From positions 1-51,840 of the forward strand of contig JAGCTZ010000128.1 of assembly GCA_017963165.1 (NCBI GenBank): a stretch of DNA of 51,840 nucleotides, read 5' to 3'. Of this stretch, positions 34,712 through 43,581 are shown piece by piece. The stretch comes from Treponema sp. (lineage in GTDB: Bacteria; Spirochaetota; Spirochaetia; Treponematales; Treponemataceae). The notes under the pieces are model-generated. The model had not been told where the DNA came from and searched no databases. It worked only from the letters and a program-made list of their open reading frames with translations. The first letter of the stretch is position 1; the number at the start of each line of letters is the position of its first letter. The position numbers were made by a program, and so were the translations under genes.

Positions 34712-35924
34712 AAATCTTTACTCGCCTCTCTGTTCCGTCTGTTATATAAACATCCTTTACCTTTGCATAATCTTCATAATAAGTCTTTACGCTGTTTAAT
34801 TCGTCAAAAACTATAAGATTCGTAAACGTTCCTTTTGTAGTATATTCCGTCTTTCGCTTAAGGATACCATCCTCGAAATATTCATAATCAGGCGGAATAT
34901 CATTTTCTTCTTTATTTTCTTCGCCAGCCTTTTCTTTAGCGGCGTCTGTCTTTTTATAATCAAACATCTGTTTTTTTACAGTTGTTTTTAATATTTTGCC
35001 AAAAGCATTGTAAGAAATATCTGTAACTGTTTCTGTCGTAATTCTATGCTCTGAATCATAAAGCCATTCTGTTATATTTACCGGGAGGTTGTTTCCCTCA
35101 GCTTTTGCATCATTTGCATCAACTTTAAATTTTTCTGCCTTTATAACTAAACCATTTTCATCGAGCTTGGAAACAATTTTTGCTGTATCATTTTCAATTA
35201 TTTTTTGAACAGGATTTTTTGATTGCCCCTGGTATTCGTAAAGTTCTGTTGCTGTAATTTTAGAATCTTCAATTGAAGTCATTTTCCAGTATTCTTTCTT
35301 TACAAGTCTAAAGAGAGTGTCGTAAAATAAACGGACAGCATTATTATCTGAATAATGAACAAAAATTGTATTCTGACCTTCTGTCTGAGGGAAAAAGCGT
35401 TCTTGCCCAAATTCCATAAGCTTCAGTTTGCCGTAGGAATCTGCAAGAAGTTTTTCTACAGCAGGTACTTCGCTCTGGGTATCGCCTTCGTTTTCCATAT
35501 CTGATGATGCTTCTTCTATTGTTGTATCTATTGTTGCATCAACTGGCGGAAGAATTGAAGCTTCATCTTCAAGAAGACTTAAAACTTCATCTCCCATGCG
35601 AGCTTCCTGATAAGCAAAAAGCACTTTATCTACCCATTTACCGTTATCAAGTGCATCACAATAAAAGCCTCGGGAATCTAAAATACCGGAACATTCAGGA
35701 TAAATTGTTTCAAAAAGATAACACAATGTATTACCCTTCATTACATGACGCATCATAAGATTTTTAAAAGATTCGGGAACTCTGTCTACTAAAAGCAATT
35801 CAAAGATATGCTGTTTTACTGTTGTGTCAGTACCCACTATCCAGGGTTCGTTTTTTTGAGAACAGGAACTAAATGTCATTGTCAATGCAAGCAGAAAAAG
35901 GCCTGCATAAATGTATCTTTTCAA
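34704..35924 (-). CDS. Predicted lipoprotein of unknown function, coupled to lolCDE
   Basis: About 406 aa. MKRYIYAGLFLLALTMTFSSC is a spirochaetal-style lipoprotein signal, with the lipidated Cys in FSSC. Residues 130-165 are acidic and low-complexity. The C-terminal half has repeated short beta motifs (YEYFEDGILKRKTEY, WLYDSEHRITTETV) similar in spacing to YwqK/MORN-like repeats. The start seems to be TTG at 35924; a second TTG four codons upstream lies too close to AAGGA. Its overlap with the Lol permease suggests it is a Lol client or partner. No named family was recognised. Confidence 0.75.
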   Translation of the reverse strand: MKRYIYAGLFLLALTMTFSSCSQKNEPWIVGTDTTVKQHIFELLLVDRVPESFKNLMMRHVMKGNTLCYLFETIYPECSGILDSRGFYCDALDNGKWVDKVLFAYQEARMGDEVLSLLEDEASILPPVDATIDTTIEEASSDMENEGDTQSEVPAVEKLLADSYGKLKLMEFGQERFFPQTEGQNTIFVHYSDNNAVRLFYDTLFRLVKKEYWKMTSIEDSKITATELYEYQGQSKNPVQKIIENDTAKIVSKLDENGLVIKAEKFKVDANDAKAEGNNLPVNITEWLYDSEHRITTETVTDISYNAFGKILKTTVKKQMFDYKKTDAAKEKAGEENKEENDIPPDYEYFEDGILKRKTEYTTKGTFTNLIVFDELNSVKTYYEDYAKVKDVYITDGTERRVKIYE

Positions 35925-35956
35925 ACCAGCCGACAAGTCCTTTTTACAGTAAAGCT

Positions 35957-36829
35957 TTATAAACCTAAAAAGTCATTTATATAATTTTCGGGATTAAATA
36001 AAGAAATATCATCATATTTTTCGCCAGTACAGATAAAGGCAACAGGAATACCTAATTCTCTGCCGATAGAAACTGCAACACCACCCTTTGCGGTAGAATC
36101 ATATTTTGTCATGATGATTGCATCTACACCTACAGCTTCGTTAAAAACCTCTGCCTGACGTAAAGCATTTTGACCTGTTGTTGCATCAATAACGATAAGC
36201 TTTTTGTAACAGCCTTCATCTGCCTTTGACATACAGGTTTTATTTATTTTCTGAAGCTCTCTTACAAGATTTTCTTTATTATGAAGTCTTCCTGCTGTAT
36301 CTGCAAGAACAAGGCCAGTGCCTTTTGCTTTTACAGCTTCTGCGGCATCAAATACAACTGCAGATGGATCTGAACCATGCTGATGACTTATAACACGGAC
36401 ACCAACCTTATCTGCATGCATTGCAAGCTGTTCAATTGCAGCTGCTCTGAACGTATCTGCAGAAGCAAGCACTACATTCGAAACACCTTTATTTGCAAAG
36501 AGTCTTGCCATTTTAGCTACCGAAGTAGTTTTTCCTACGCCGTTTACGCCAAGAATCATCCAGATATTTGTTTTGCCCGGTTCTGGAGTAAGTTCAACAG
36601 CTTTTACACTCTGCAGCAAAAGAGTTTTGAGTTCATTTATTACTTCTTCTTCTCCGTTGATTTTTTTGTCTCTGCAAATACCTTCAAGCTCGTCAACAAT
36701 TGTAAAGGCTGTTTTTGCACCAATATCGCCTTCTACAAGAATATCTGTAAGCTCTTCATAAAAGTCGTCGCTTATAGCAGATTTTTTCATAAAGAGAGAT
36801 TTAAATTTTTCACCAAAAGATTTTTTCAT
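35957..36829 (-). CDS. ftsY: Signal recognition particle receptor FtsY (minimal NG form)
   Basis: 290 aa. It targets ribosome-SRP complexes to the inner membrane. G1 is GVNGVGKT, G3 DTAGR, G4 TKYD, plus the SRP-GTPase ATTGQNAL insertion and DTFRAAA. It lacks the long acidic N-terminal A domain of E. coli FtsY and starts with a short amphipathic helix (MKKSFGEKFKSLF), which may bind membrane. GAGG precedes the ATG. It begins 8 bases after the coiled-coil/PEGA-like gene and precedes the lipoprotein gene. Confidence 0.95.
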   Translation of the reverse strand: MKKSFGEKFKSLFMKKSAISDDFYEELTDILVEGDIGAKTAFTIVDELEGICRDKKINGEEEVINELKTLLLQSVKAVELTPEPGKTNIWMILGVNGVGKTTSVAKMARLFANKGVSNVVLASADTFRAAAIEQLAMHADKVGVRVISHQHGSDPSAVVFDAAEAVKAKGTGLVLADTAGRLHNKENLVRELQKINKTCMSKADEGCYKKLIVIDATTGQNALRQAEVFNEAVGVDAIIMTKYDSTAKGGVAVSIGRELGIPVAFICTGEKYDDISLFNPENYINDFLGL

Positions 36830-36837
36830 ATATTACC

Positions 36838-38544
36838 TCAATTTTGATTTTCAGTTTGTGGCTGTTCTGTTTCTGTTGTTTCTGTATTTTCTGTGTTTGT
36901 TTCTATAATAAGTGGTGGCGCTTCCTTGTAATCAAATGTCATTTTTGAATTAACAGGAAGTACGCTGTTAGCTGCATCAAAATATCTGTACAATTCATAA
37001 ATAAACCAGATTCCACACGCTATGGAAATGCCGCTGAATACTTTGGAGCTTATATTCCATATTTGTGCATCCTGGGCAACTTTGTTATAACTGTTGCTGC
37101 TTTGTAATCCACTTACGAGCGAAGCATTATTAAGCATTTTTTTATAACTGTTAAATTTTCCATTTGCAGCGATTGTCGGTATAAGAGAAGTAACAAGAAT
37201 ACTGTAAGAAAAATACATTTTCCGACGGCGGCTTTCTATATAATCACTTGAATCAACAGGCTTTACATTTATTGTGTAGAGCAGGCCCGAAGACAGATTA
37301 TTCTGCGGAATATAAAAGAATGAAGAATTTTTATCCTGTGTTATAAATTCACCAAGTACTGTATCACCGTTTATTATGATTTTAGAAACTCCGTCTTCCA
37401 GAGGCTGCGCACCTTTTCCGTTTGCTACAAAATCACCAGCAACGGCTGCTTTTGGAACTACAAACACAATCTTTGATTCAAGCTTTTCCAGTTCAACCTT
37501 TATTTCATAAGTCTTATTGCCTTCGAAATAATAATTTGTTCCGGCATTTTTATAACCGTCGGCTGTGAATTGAATGAAATGAACGCCTGAATCAATTGTA
37601 AAAACTTCATCAGTGATTTTATAAAGGATATCATCTATATAAGTATTAAGCGCATTTTTAGGAAACTCTGTAAGTACATTAATTTTGATTTTTACGGGCA
37701 TGGAATTTGTAATTGAAGGTGCAAGCTGGCGCGCAATGTTCGAAGCTATTAAATCTGCATCATCAATAGAACCAAATTCTGTAACAGAATTGATTAGTCT
37801 GCAGCCCGGGAAAACATAAGATTCAACAGTAACAGACAAGTATTCATCATACGAAGTAATTGTTCCGGTAATAAGACAGTTTATTTTTGCATTCATTATT
37901 TCTTTTTCAAACTGTTTGCTTTTTATGCCTTGTGCAACAGCTTCTTTAGAAGGCTTAAACAAAGCAGAAATATCCTTATTATATAGAACTATTTTTTCAT
38001 TTTCATATTCGTTTTTTTGATCTGTAGAAAAAAGTGTTGCAAGAAATGAATTATTCTGTGCAGCATTTTTATCTATTATATTTTCTGAAAGACTGTCGTC
38101 CTGGATTTGATAAAGAAGTTCCAGTAATTCTTTTTGTCTTTCAGAATTTGCAGAAAGCTTCGATTTTATTTCATTAAGCTTTTTGTTTTCATCTTCCAAT
38201 TTCCGGTTAAGTTCTGACTGACTGTATTTTCCAAGTACAAGACTATCACGCTTTTTTATTTCACTCGACAGCTGGAGAAAAAGAGAATTGCGATCCTGCT
38301 TTAATTTATAAAGTTCACGCTCGGCTTTTTCATTTTCCTGAATTGTTCTGTAAAGGTTTGCACTCAGTTTTTCAAGGATTCGAGAAGGAAACATTACTGC
38401 AATTCCTTCAGAAACAGAATCTGCCTGGTCTTTGGTAAAAGAAAATTTTTGTGCTCCAATTACCCAGTCTGTCTGTGCGGCAAAAAGCCTTCCCGAGAGA
38501 AGAAATAGAAATATTAAAGCAGAAAACTTACACTTCCTCGTCAT
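36838..38544 (-). CDS. Secreted coiled-coil protein with a PEGA-like region and C-terminal TM
   Basis: About 568 aa. Signal peptide (MTRKC, hydrophobic run, ending RLFAAQ), coiled coil over about 65-150, a mixed domain with the INCLITGTITSYD segment, a PEGA-like stretch (VHFIQFTADGYKNAG...YEIKVELEKLES), one transmembrane segment near residue 500, and a Thr/Glu/Gln-rich tail. I cannot assign a function; PEGA modules usually bind surface partners. The start lies inside the prfB reading frame end (overlap of about 17 bases), with ATGATG offering two starts and GGGG just upstream. Confidence 0.72.
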   Translation of the reverse strand: MTRKCKFSALIFLFLLSGRLFAAQTDWVIGAQKFSFTKDQADSVSEGIAVMFPSRILEKLSANLYRTIQENEKAERELYKLKQDRNSLFLQLSSEIKKRDSLVLGKYSQSELNRKLEDENKKLNEIKSKLSANSERQKELLELLYQIQDDSLSENIIDKNAAQNNSFLATLFSTDQKNEYENEKIVLYNKDISALFKPSKEAVAQGIKSKQFEKEIMNAKINCLITGTITSYDEYLSVTVESYVFPGCRLINSVTEFGSIDDADLIASNIARQLAPSITNSMPVKIKINVLTEFPKNALNTYIDDILYKITDEVFTIDSGVHFIQFTADGYKNAGTNYYFEGNKTYEIKVELEKLESKIVFVVPKAAVAGDFVANGKGAQPLEDGVSKIIINGDTVLGEFITQDKNSSFFYIPQNNLSSGLLYTINVKPVDSSDYIESRRRKMYFSYSILVTSLIPTIAANGKFNSYKKMLNNASLVSGLQSSNSYNKVAQDAQIWNISSKVFSGISIACGIWFIYELYRYFDAANSVLPVNSKMTFDYKEAPPLIIETNTENTETTETEQPQTENQN

Positions 38545-39665
38545 CATCCCCTGCGCCATCCATAGGGAGACCCTTCCACTTTGCCACAAGGTAAGCGTTC
38601 ATAAATTCATCAAGGTCACCATCCATAACACCCTGAATATTTCCTACAGAATATTTTGTGCGGTGATCCTTTACCATTGTATAAGGACAGAAGACATAAG
38701 AACGAATCTGGCTTCCAAAAGAAATATCCTTTTTTTCGGAAGCAAATTTTGAATTTTCTTTTTCTTTCTGTTCCCTGTAATATTCATAAAGTCGTGCCTT
38801 TAGCATGTTCATACACGACTGTCGGTTCATAATCTGACTTCGTTCACTCTGACAGGCAACAACAATTCCTGTAGGAATATGAGTAAAACGCACGGCAGAA
38901 TCTGTTTTATTTACATGCTGTCCACCCTTTCCACCTGCACGATATGTATCTACACGCAGATCTTCAGGCTTTATGTCAACTTCAATTGTATCATCAAGAA
39001 CAGGATATACATAAACAGAAGCAAAAGAAGTGTGACGACGCGCATTTGAATCAAACGGACTTATACGAACAAGACGATGAATACCGCCTTCACCCTTTAA
39101 GTAGCCGTAAACAAAGTCGCCGGAAATCTGAATTGTAATAGATTTTATTCCGCCTTCTGCTTCGAGTTCATCCATTACTTCTGTTTTATAACCATGGCGT
39201 TCTGCCCAGCGTAAATACATTCTGCTAAGCATAAAAGCCCAGTCACATGCTTCTGTACCACCAGCACCTGCATGAACTGTAAGGAATGCATCATTCTGGT
39301 CTACTTCGCCCGAAAGCAGATTGAGGATATTTAATTTTTCGAATTTTTCTTTGGCTGCCTCATACATTGACTGAACTTCTGCTTCATCATCTGCACTTCC
39401 CGATTCTTCGGCAAGCTCAAACATAGCATCAAGATCGTCCATTTCGGCAAGGAGTGCGCGCCATGGTTCGACACGGTTTTTAAGTTTTCTAACCTGTGCC
39501 ATTACTTTTTCGGCAGCCTCATGATCATCCCAAAAGCCGGGAGCTTCTGACTGCTTCATTTTTTCGGCAATTGATTTATCTATAGCGTCAGAGTCAAAGA
39601 CGCCCCCAAACATTCATAATTTCTTCGCGGAGTTGTTCAATAGGAATTTTTATTTCGTCTAACAT
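38528..39665 (-). CDS. prfB: Peptide chain release factor 2 with programmed +1 frameshift
   Basis: Terminates translation at UGA and UAA. The GGQ motif (GGKGGQHVNKTDSAVR) is present. The reading frame begins at ATG 39665 with a 23-codon ORF ending at an in-frame TGA (39594-39596). A +1 shift at CTT-TGA-C joins it to the main frame (DSDAIDK...), giving about 378 aa. GGGGG lies 3 bases before CTT, as in E. coli. When RF2 is scarce, the shift is favoured (autoregulation). The apparent ATG at 39613 within the main frame is only part of the shift site. A promoter ends 6 bases before the ATG. Confidence 0.95.
39593..39607 (-). promoter_or_regulatory. RF2 +1 frameshift site
   Basis: On the minus strand: internal Shine-Dalgarno GGGGG, CGT spacer, then CTT TGA C. 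This is the canonical RF2 layout, and the TGA is exactly codon 24 from ATG 39665. Confidence 0.95.
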
Positions 39666-39671
39666 AACTTT

Positions 39672-39700
39672 AGAATATCAGTTATAGTCGAAATTTACAA
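39672..39700 (-). promoter_or_regulatory. Promoter of prfB
   Basis: TTGTAA, 17-base spacer, TATTCT preceded by TGA (extended -10 TGn), then 6 bases (AAAGTT) to the ATG. It lies wholly in the 37-base gap after the FnIII/TPR gene. It predicts a leaderless prfB mRNA. Confidence 0.6.
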
Positions 39701-39702
39701 TA

Positions 39703-40596
39703 TTATTCCGGTATTGCTATCCTATCGAGCGTGTAATTAATCCAGATTTTTGTCTGAAGCGGATAAACATGAGCAACCTTAACAAAAGCCTTTGCAGCTT
39801 CTTCAAAATCACCTGTAAAGAAGTATGCTTCTGCTATGTAAAAGTATACTCTGTTACGAACGCTTTCGCTTATATTTGTACCATTGAGCTTGTTCAAAAG
39901 ATTGATGGCTTCTTCATATTTTTCCTGAACAAAGGTTGTTTTAAGTACTTCAAAAAGAAGGAAATCATCACCGCTATCCGGCGAAACTAAATCTTCTTCA
40001 AAAAAGTATGGAGAAACTCTTGTTTTACCAGAACCGGTTGAATATGCAGAAAACTGTGTTGCAACCTTTACAGCATCGTCAGAAATAACTTCCTGTTCTC
40101 CCTGTCCTTCTACATAATTAATAAAAGGAAGAGGTGTTTCACGTAATGTTCCGTCTGTATAAAGCTTTTCTTCCTGCTTTTTCTTTGGTTCAATGTCCTT
40201 TGGTTCAGGTGCAATAAGATGAACACCTTCCACAGTAGAATTCATTGAAACAAGAATTAAATCATATGGATGATCTGTAAATGCTATTACAGCATAATAA
40301 TATTCATTGTAATCGCTTACCGAATCTGTATAGCCGCAGGTTTCGGCTGGAAGTTCTGCAACAAAATAAGCTGTGCTAAGCTGATTATAAGAAGAAATTG
40401 GTCTTGTATCGCGATAAACAAGTAATTTTTTTATTGCAGGTTCAGGATTTTGAGGAAGAGTCCAGTAAATATTGATTTTTGTTCCTTTTGCATAAGTAGC
40501 CTGAATATCCTGAACGATAGGCTTATTTTGAGCAGACAGTCCTATTACAGCTGCTGTAAAAATCAGAACAATTAAAAATATTTTTTTCTTTGTCAT
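39703..40596 (-). CDS. Secreted FnIII-like/TPR protein
   Basis: 297 aa. Signal peptide (about 1-22, cleavage near GLSAQ), a fibronectin type III-like domain over about 25-120 (INIYWTLPQNPEPAIKKLLVYRD... YYYAVIAFTD), a charged linker, and a C-terminal TPR-like pair (EEAINLLNKL, YFFTGDFEEAAKAF). Probably a periplasmic or surface adaptor. GGAGG precedes the ATG. It follows the 723-aa TPR protein gene after 26 bases, with prfB next. Confidence 0.72.
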   Translation of the reverse strand: MTKKKIFLIVLIFTAAVIGLSAQNKPIVQDIQATYAKGTKINIYWTLPQNPEPAIKKLLVYRDTRPISSYNQLSTAYFVAELPAETCGYTDSVSDYNEYYYAVIAFTDHPYDLILVSMNSTVEGVHLIAPEPKDIEPKKKQEEKLYTDGTLRETPLPFINYVEGQGEQEVISDDAVKVATQFSAYSTGSGKTRVSPYFFEEDLVSPDSGDDFLLFEVLKTTFVQEKYEEAINLLNKLNGTNISESVRNRVYFYIAEAYFFTGDFEEAAKAFVKVAHVYPLQTKIWINYTLDRIAIPE

Positions 40597-40622
40597 GCTC
40601 CAGAACCTCCAGAATTAAAAAA

Positions 40623-42794
40623 TCAGTAAATGTTGCGTAAAAGATCAAGGATTGACGGACGTTCAACAGCCCGTTTAATTTCTTCCACAAGCTCCTGCCC
40701 TTTTACTTCATTATGAGCCACAGCCTTTCCTTTTTCATCAGCTGCAGGAACTGTATCAATTATACCGGCAGCAGAAGAATCAGCATTCTGATCTGGAAGA
40801 GCTACAAGAACAACTTCGTCATCAACATTTATTCTGTCATAAAAACCGTAATTTTCTATTGTACCTTCAGAAATCTCTTCACCGCATACTGTTATTACAA
40901 TTGTTCCAAGAACATCATCGTCTCTGTAGTAAAGTCCTGAACCGGAATCTGCAGTACGTATCTGACCTTTTTTAATAATCTTAAACTGTGCATCTTTTAC
41001 GACCTTTTCTGCCTTTCCAAGATCAAGAAGAACTGTCTTTCCGTTACGTGCAAGAATTTTTCCGCGGACTGTAAGCTTTTCAAGTACAGAATTTCTAAAA
41101 CGACGCAGAACTGTAGAAAAACGGTTATTTCCCGTGCAATAGAAGGAATTCTTTGTAATTTCAAGACCGGTACGTCCGGAATACATTGTACTGTTTAAGG
41201 TCATATCATTTTCGCCTTCACTAAGCGAAAGAATTATAAAGTAATCAAAATTACCGGCACGTGCATTCTTAAAGGCTTCGCCATAACCGCTTACAGGAGT
41301 AACCTGAGTTTTTACAGAAGTAATTGCAACCCCGGAAAAAATATCGGCAGCTGCGTTTGCAACAAGCCTGTTTGTATCGGCATGAAGGAACGAAGAATTG
41401 TTTTCTTCATAAAAAACAGCAATATTCCAGCGTGTTTTATCAAGATAGAACGGATCTACACCCCATTTTTTTCCAAGTGTATTTGTAAGCAAATCTTCGT
41501 ATGCTTCTATTTTATCATTTAACTCTACATTCTTAACGATGCTGGTTGTTGTAACAGACTCTCCATGTCCTTGTTCAATCAAAACTGGAAGAGCTTTTTC
41601 CTCGCTGTGTTCCTTTATAAATTTAAGCTGTTCAAGATAAAGCTCATACATTCCGTTTATTTCAAGAATACTTGCGTATGCAGTTCGGGCTTCAATATTC
41701 ATAGGATCAAGTAAAAGTGCGCGCTGATATTCATAAACGGCGCCAGAACCGTCATAGCGTGAAGCATATTGCTTTGCATTATCTATATGATATTTTGCAT
41801 AAGAAGTTCGTCGAGAATCTTCCAGACTAAGCGAATTACGGATTTCATTTTCCATTGCACTTCGCATAATTTCGTCCTGAGGATTAATAGAAAGGCCTGC
41901 TGTCCAGGTTTCGATTGCAGAATCTACATTTCCAAGCTTGCATTGAGCAATTCCTTTAATAAACCAGGCATTTGAATTCTTGCGGTTGCGGCTTATAAGA
42001 TAATCGCTTATATCAATTACTTCGGTATAATGTGCCTGCTGATACAAAACAGAACAAAGCATATCATAGGCTTTTTCGTAATTACTGTTTATTTCGACAG
42101 CAATACGTACCTGTTTTTCTGCAGTAACATAATCCCCCTTCATTGAATAAATGATTGAAGCAAGGTAATGAACTTCCGGTTCTCCAGAATAATAAGCAAG
42201 AGCCTGTCTAAGATATGTATCTGCCTGATCAGAGCTTCCTCTTTCGGCATTTACAAGAGCAAGAGACAAAAGAGCTTTTCTGTTTGTATTCTGACGTTTA
42301 AGTGCTTCGAGATACTGATTCTGTGCCCCGGAATATCGTCCTTCATATAATTCAATTTCGGCCAGACCAAAATGTGCATCAATATCGTTAGGATATTTTT
42401 TAAGGATGCTGTTAAATATTTCACGGCCTTTGTCAATTTCGCCTATAGAAACATAAACCATTCCCTTAAGGTTTTGAATCTGAAGGTTATTTTTTTCGTA
42501 TTTTTCTGCGCTTTCCAGATACTGAAGAGCAAGATCAAATTCTCCAAGCTTATAAGAACATTCTGCAAGCTTATACCAGGCATCTGTAAAAGCAGGATTC
42601 TGTGCTACAACTTCAAGATAATACTGAGACGCTGTATAATAATTTTCGTTTTGCTGAAACTGAATACCCTGATTGTATTTTTCCCGTACTGTAGCAGAAT
42701 CAACTGAAGAAGCGGCAAATACATTCTGCCCCTGCACCAGAATAACTGCAAGGATTGCTGTGAAAAATCTGCATTTAATACGACTATTCTTCAT
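40623..42794 (-). CDS. Large secreted TPR protein with FlgT-like C-terminus
   Basis: About 723 aa. Signal peptide (MKNSRIKCRFF..., cleavage near VFAAS), about 8-10 TPRs over residues 40-400, then a mixed domain. The C-terminal 150 residues look SH3-like: GKILARNGKTVLLDLG, then LGTIVITV and DEVVLV, similar to the FlgT C-terminal fold. T. pallidum has a comparable TPR gene beside tlyC/ybeY as I recall. The start is the ATG at 42794 inside the corC-like stop region, with AAGGA upstream; in-frame ATGs six codons earlier have no site. A scaffold role in the periplasm is likely. Confidence 0.78.
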   Translation of the reverse strand: MKNSRIKCRFFTAILAVILVQGQNVFAASSVDSATVREKYNQGIQFQQNENYYTASQYYLEVVAQNPAFTDAWYKLAECSYKLGEFDLALQYLESAEKYEKNNLQIQNLKGMVYVSIGEIDKGREIFNSILKKYPNDIDAHFGLAEIELYEGRYSGAQNQYLEALKRQNTNRKALLSLALVNAERGSSDQADTYLRQALAYYSGEPEVHYLASIIYSMKGDYVTAEKQVRIAVEINSNYEKAYDMLCSVLYQQAHYTEVIDISDYLISRNRKNSNAWFIKGIAQCKLGNVDSAIETWTAGLSINPQDEIMRSAMENEIRNSLSLEDSRRTSYAKYHIDNAKQYASRYDGSGAVYEYQRALLLDPMNIEARTAYASILEINGMYELYLEQLKFIKEHSEEKALPVLIEQGHGESVTTTSIVKNVELNDKIEAYEDLLTNTLGKKWGVDPFYLDKTRWNIAVFYEENNSSFLHADTNRLVANAAADIFSGVAITSVKTQVTPVSGYGEAFKNARAGNFDYFIILSLSEGENDMTLNSTMYSGRTGLEITKNSFYCTGNNRFSTVLRRFRNSVLEKLTVRGKILARNGKTVLLDLGKAEKVVKDAQFKIIKKGQIRTADSGSGLYYRDDDVLGTIVITVCGEEISEGTIENYGFYDRINVDDEVVLVALPDQNADSSAAGIIDTVPAADEKGKAVAHNEVKGQELVEEIKRAVERPSILDLLRNIY

Positions 42795-43581
42795 CTTTTC
42801 CTTCATCTTCATTATTTCTAATTACCTTGATAACGTTTATTCTATGACCTTCCATGTCCTGAACTATAAAATCATAGTTATTCCATGAAGATTTTTCATA
42901 TTTTACAGGAACCTTTCCGAATAAATCAAAAACAAAACCGCCCAGAGAATCAAAATCTTCGTTAGGGAACTGAGCGCCAATAGTTTCGTTTAAATCATCC
43001 AGATCTACACGGGCATCACAAAGCCATACATTTTCATTAATTGTAATGATATCCTCGCGCTCTTTATCAAATTCATCCTGAATATCGCCTACAATTTCTT
43101 CAATAATATCTTCCATTGTAACAATACCAGAGATTCCACCATATTCATCAATTGCCATTGCAATATGAAGGTGATGACGTTTAAATTCCCTAAGCAGAGA
43201 GTCAATTCGTTTGCTTTCAGGAACAAAATATGGCTTTCTTATAATTTTAAGTAGATCTACAGCCTGGTTTTCTGCAAAGGACTTAAGCAGATCCTTTACA
43301 TAAAGGACACCAACAACATTATCAATAGAATCTGTATAAACAGGAAAACGTGAATGACCACTCGCAATTATTTTTGTTACAAGTTCATCTTTAGGTGTAT
43401 CAGAAGAAATAAAATCAACGTCTATACGGGGAACCATAACTTCCTTTACAGAAGTAATAGACAGATCCTCTACTCCCTGAATCATATCTTTTTTTTCTTC
43501 ATTGAGAATTTTCTGCTCTATTATATCATTTTCATCAGCAGCTTTATTTTGATTTTTCTTCTTACGACCAAAAAAACTCAT
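42784..43581 (-). CDS. CBS-pair/CorC_HlyC-domain protein
   Basis: 265 aa. A tandem CBS pair (EVMVPRIDVDFI..., GHSRFPVY, DEYGGISGIVTMEDIIEEIVGDI) is followed by a transporter-associated CorC_HlyC domain (WLCDARVDLDDLNETIG). There is no transmembrane DUF21 part, so it resembles CorC/TlyC; the family is linked to magnesium or cobalt efflux and nucleotide sensing. It lies in the common ybeY-corC order and overlaps the TPR gene. Confidence 0.9.
   Translation of the reverse strand: MSFFGRKKKNQNKAADENDIIEQKILNEEKKDMIQGVEDLSITSVKEVMVPRIDVDFISSDTPKDELVTKIIASGHSRFPVYTDSIDNVVGVLYVKDLLKSFAENQAVDLLKIIRKPYFVPESKRIDSLLREFKRHHLHIAMAIDEYGGISGIVTMEDIIEEIVGDIQDEFDKEREDIITINENVWLCDARVDLDDLNETIGAQFPNEDFDSLGGFVFDLFGKVPVKYEKSSWNNYDFIVQDMEGHRINVIKVIRNNEDEGKDEE

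Noticed and set aside
39528..39613. prfB starting at the in-frame ATG 39613
   Set aside because: That ATG reads MFGGVFDSD across the frameshift site itself. The 23-codon upstream frame, the GGGGG and the CTT-TGA-C show it is an artefact of ignoring the shift.
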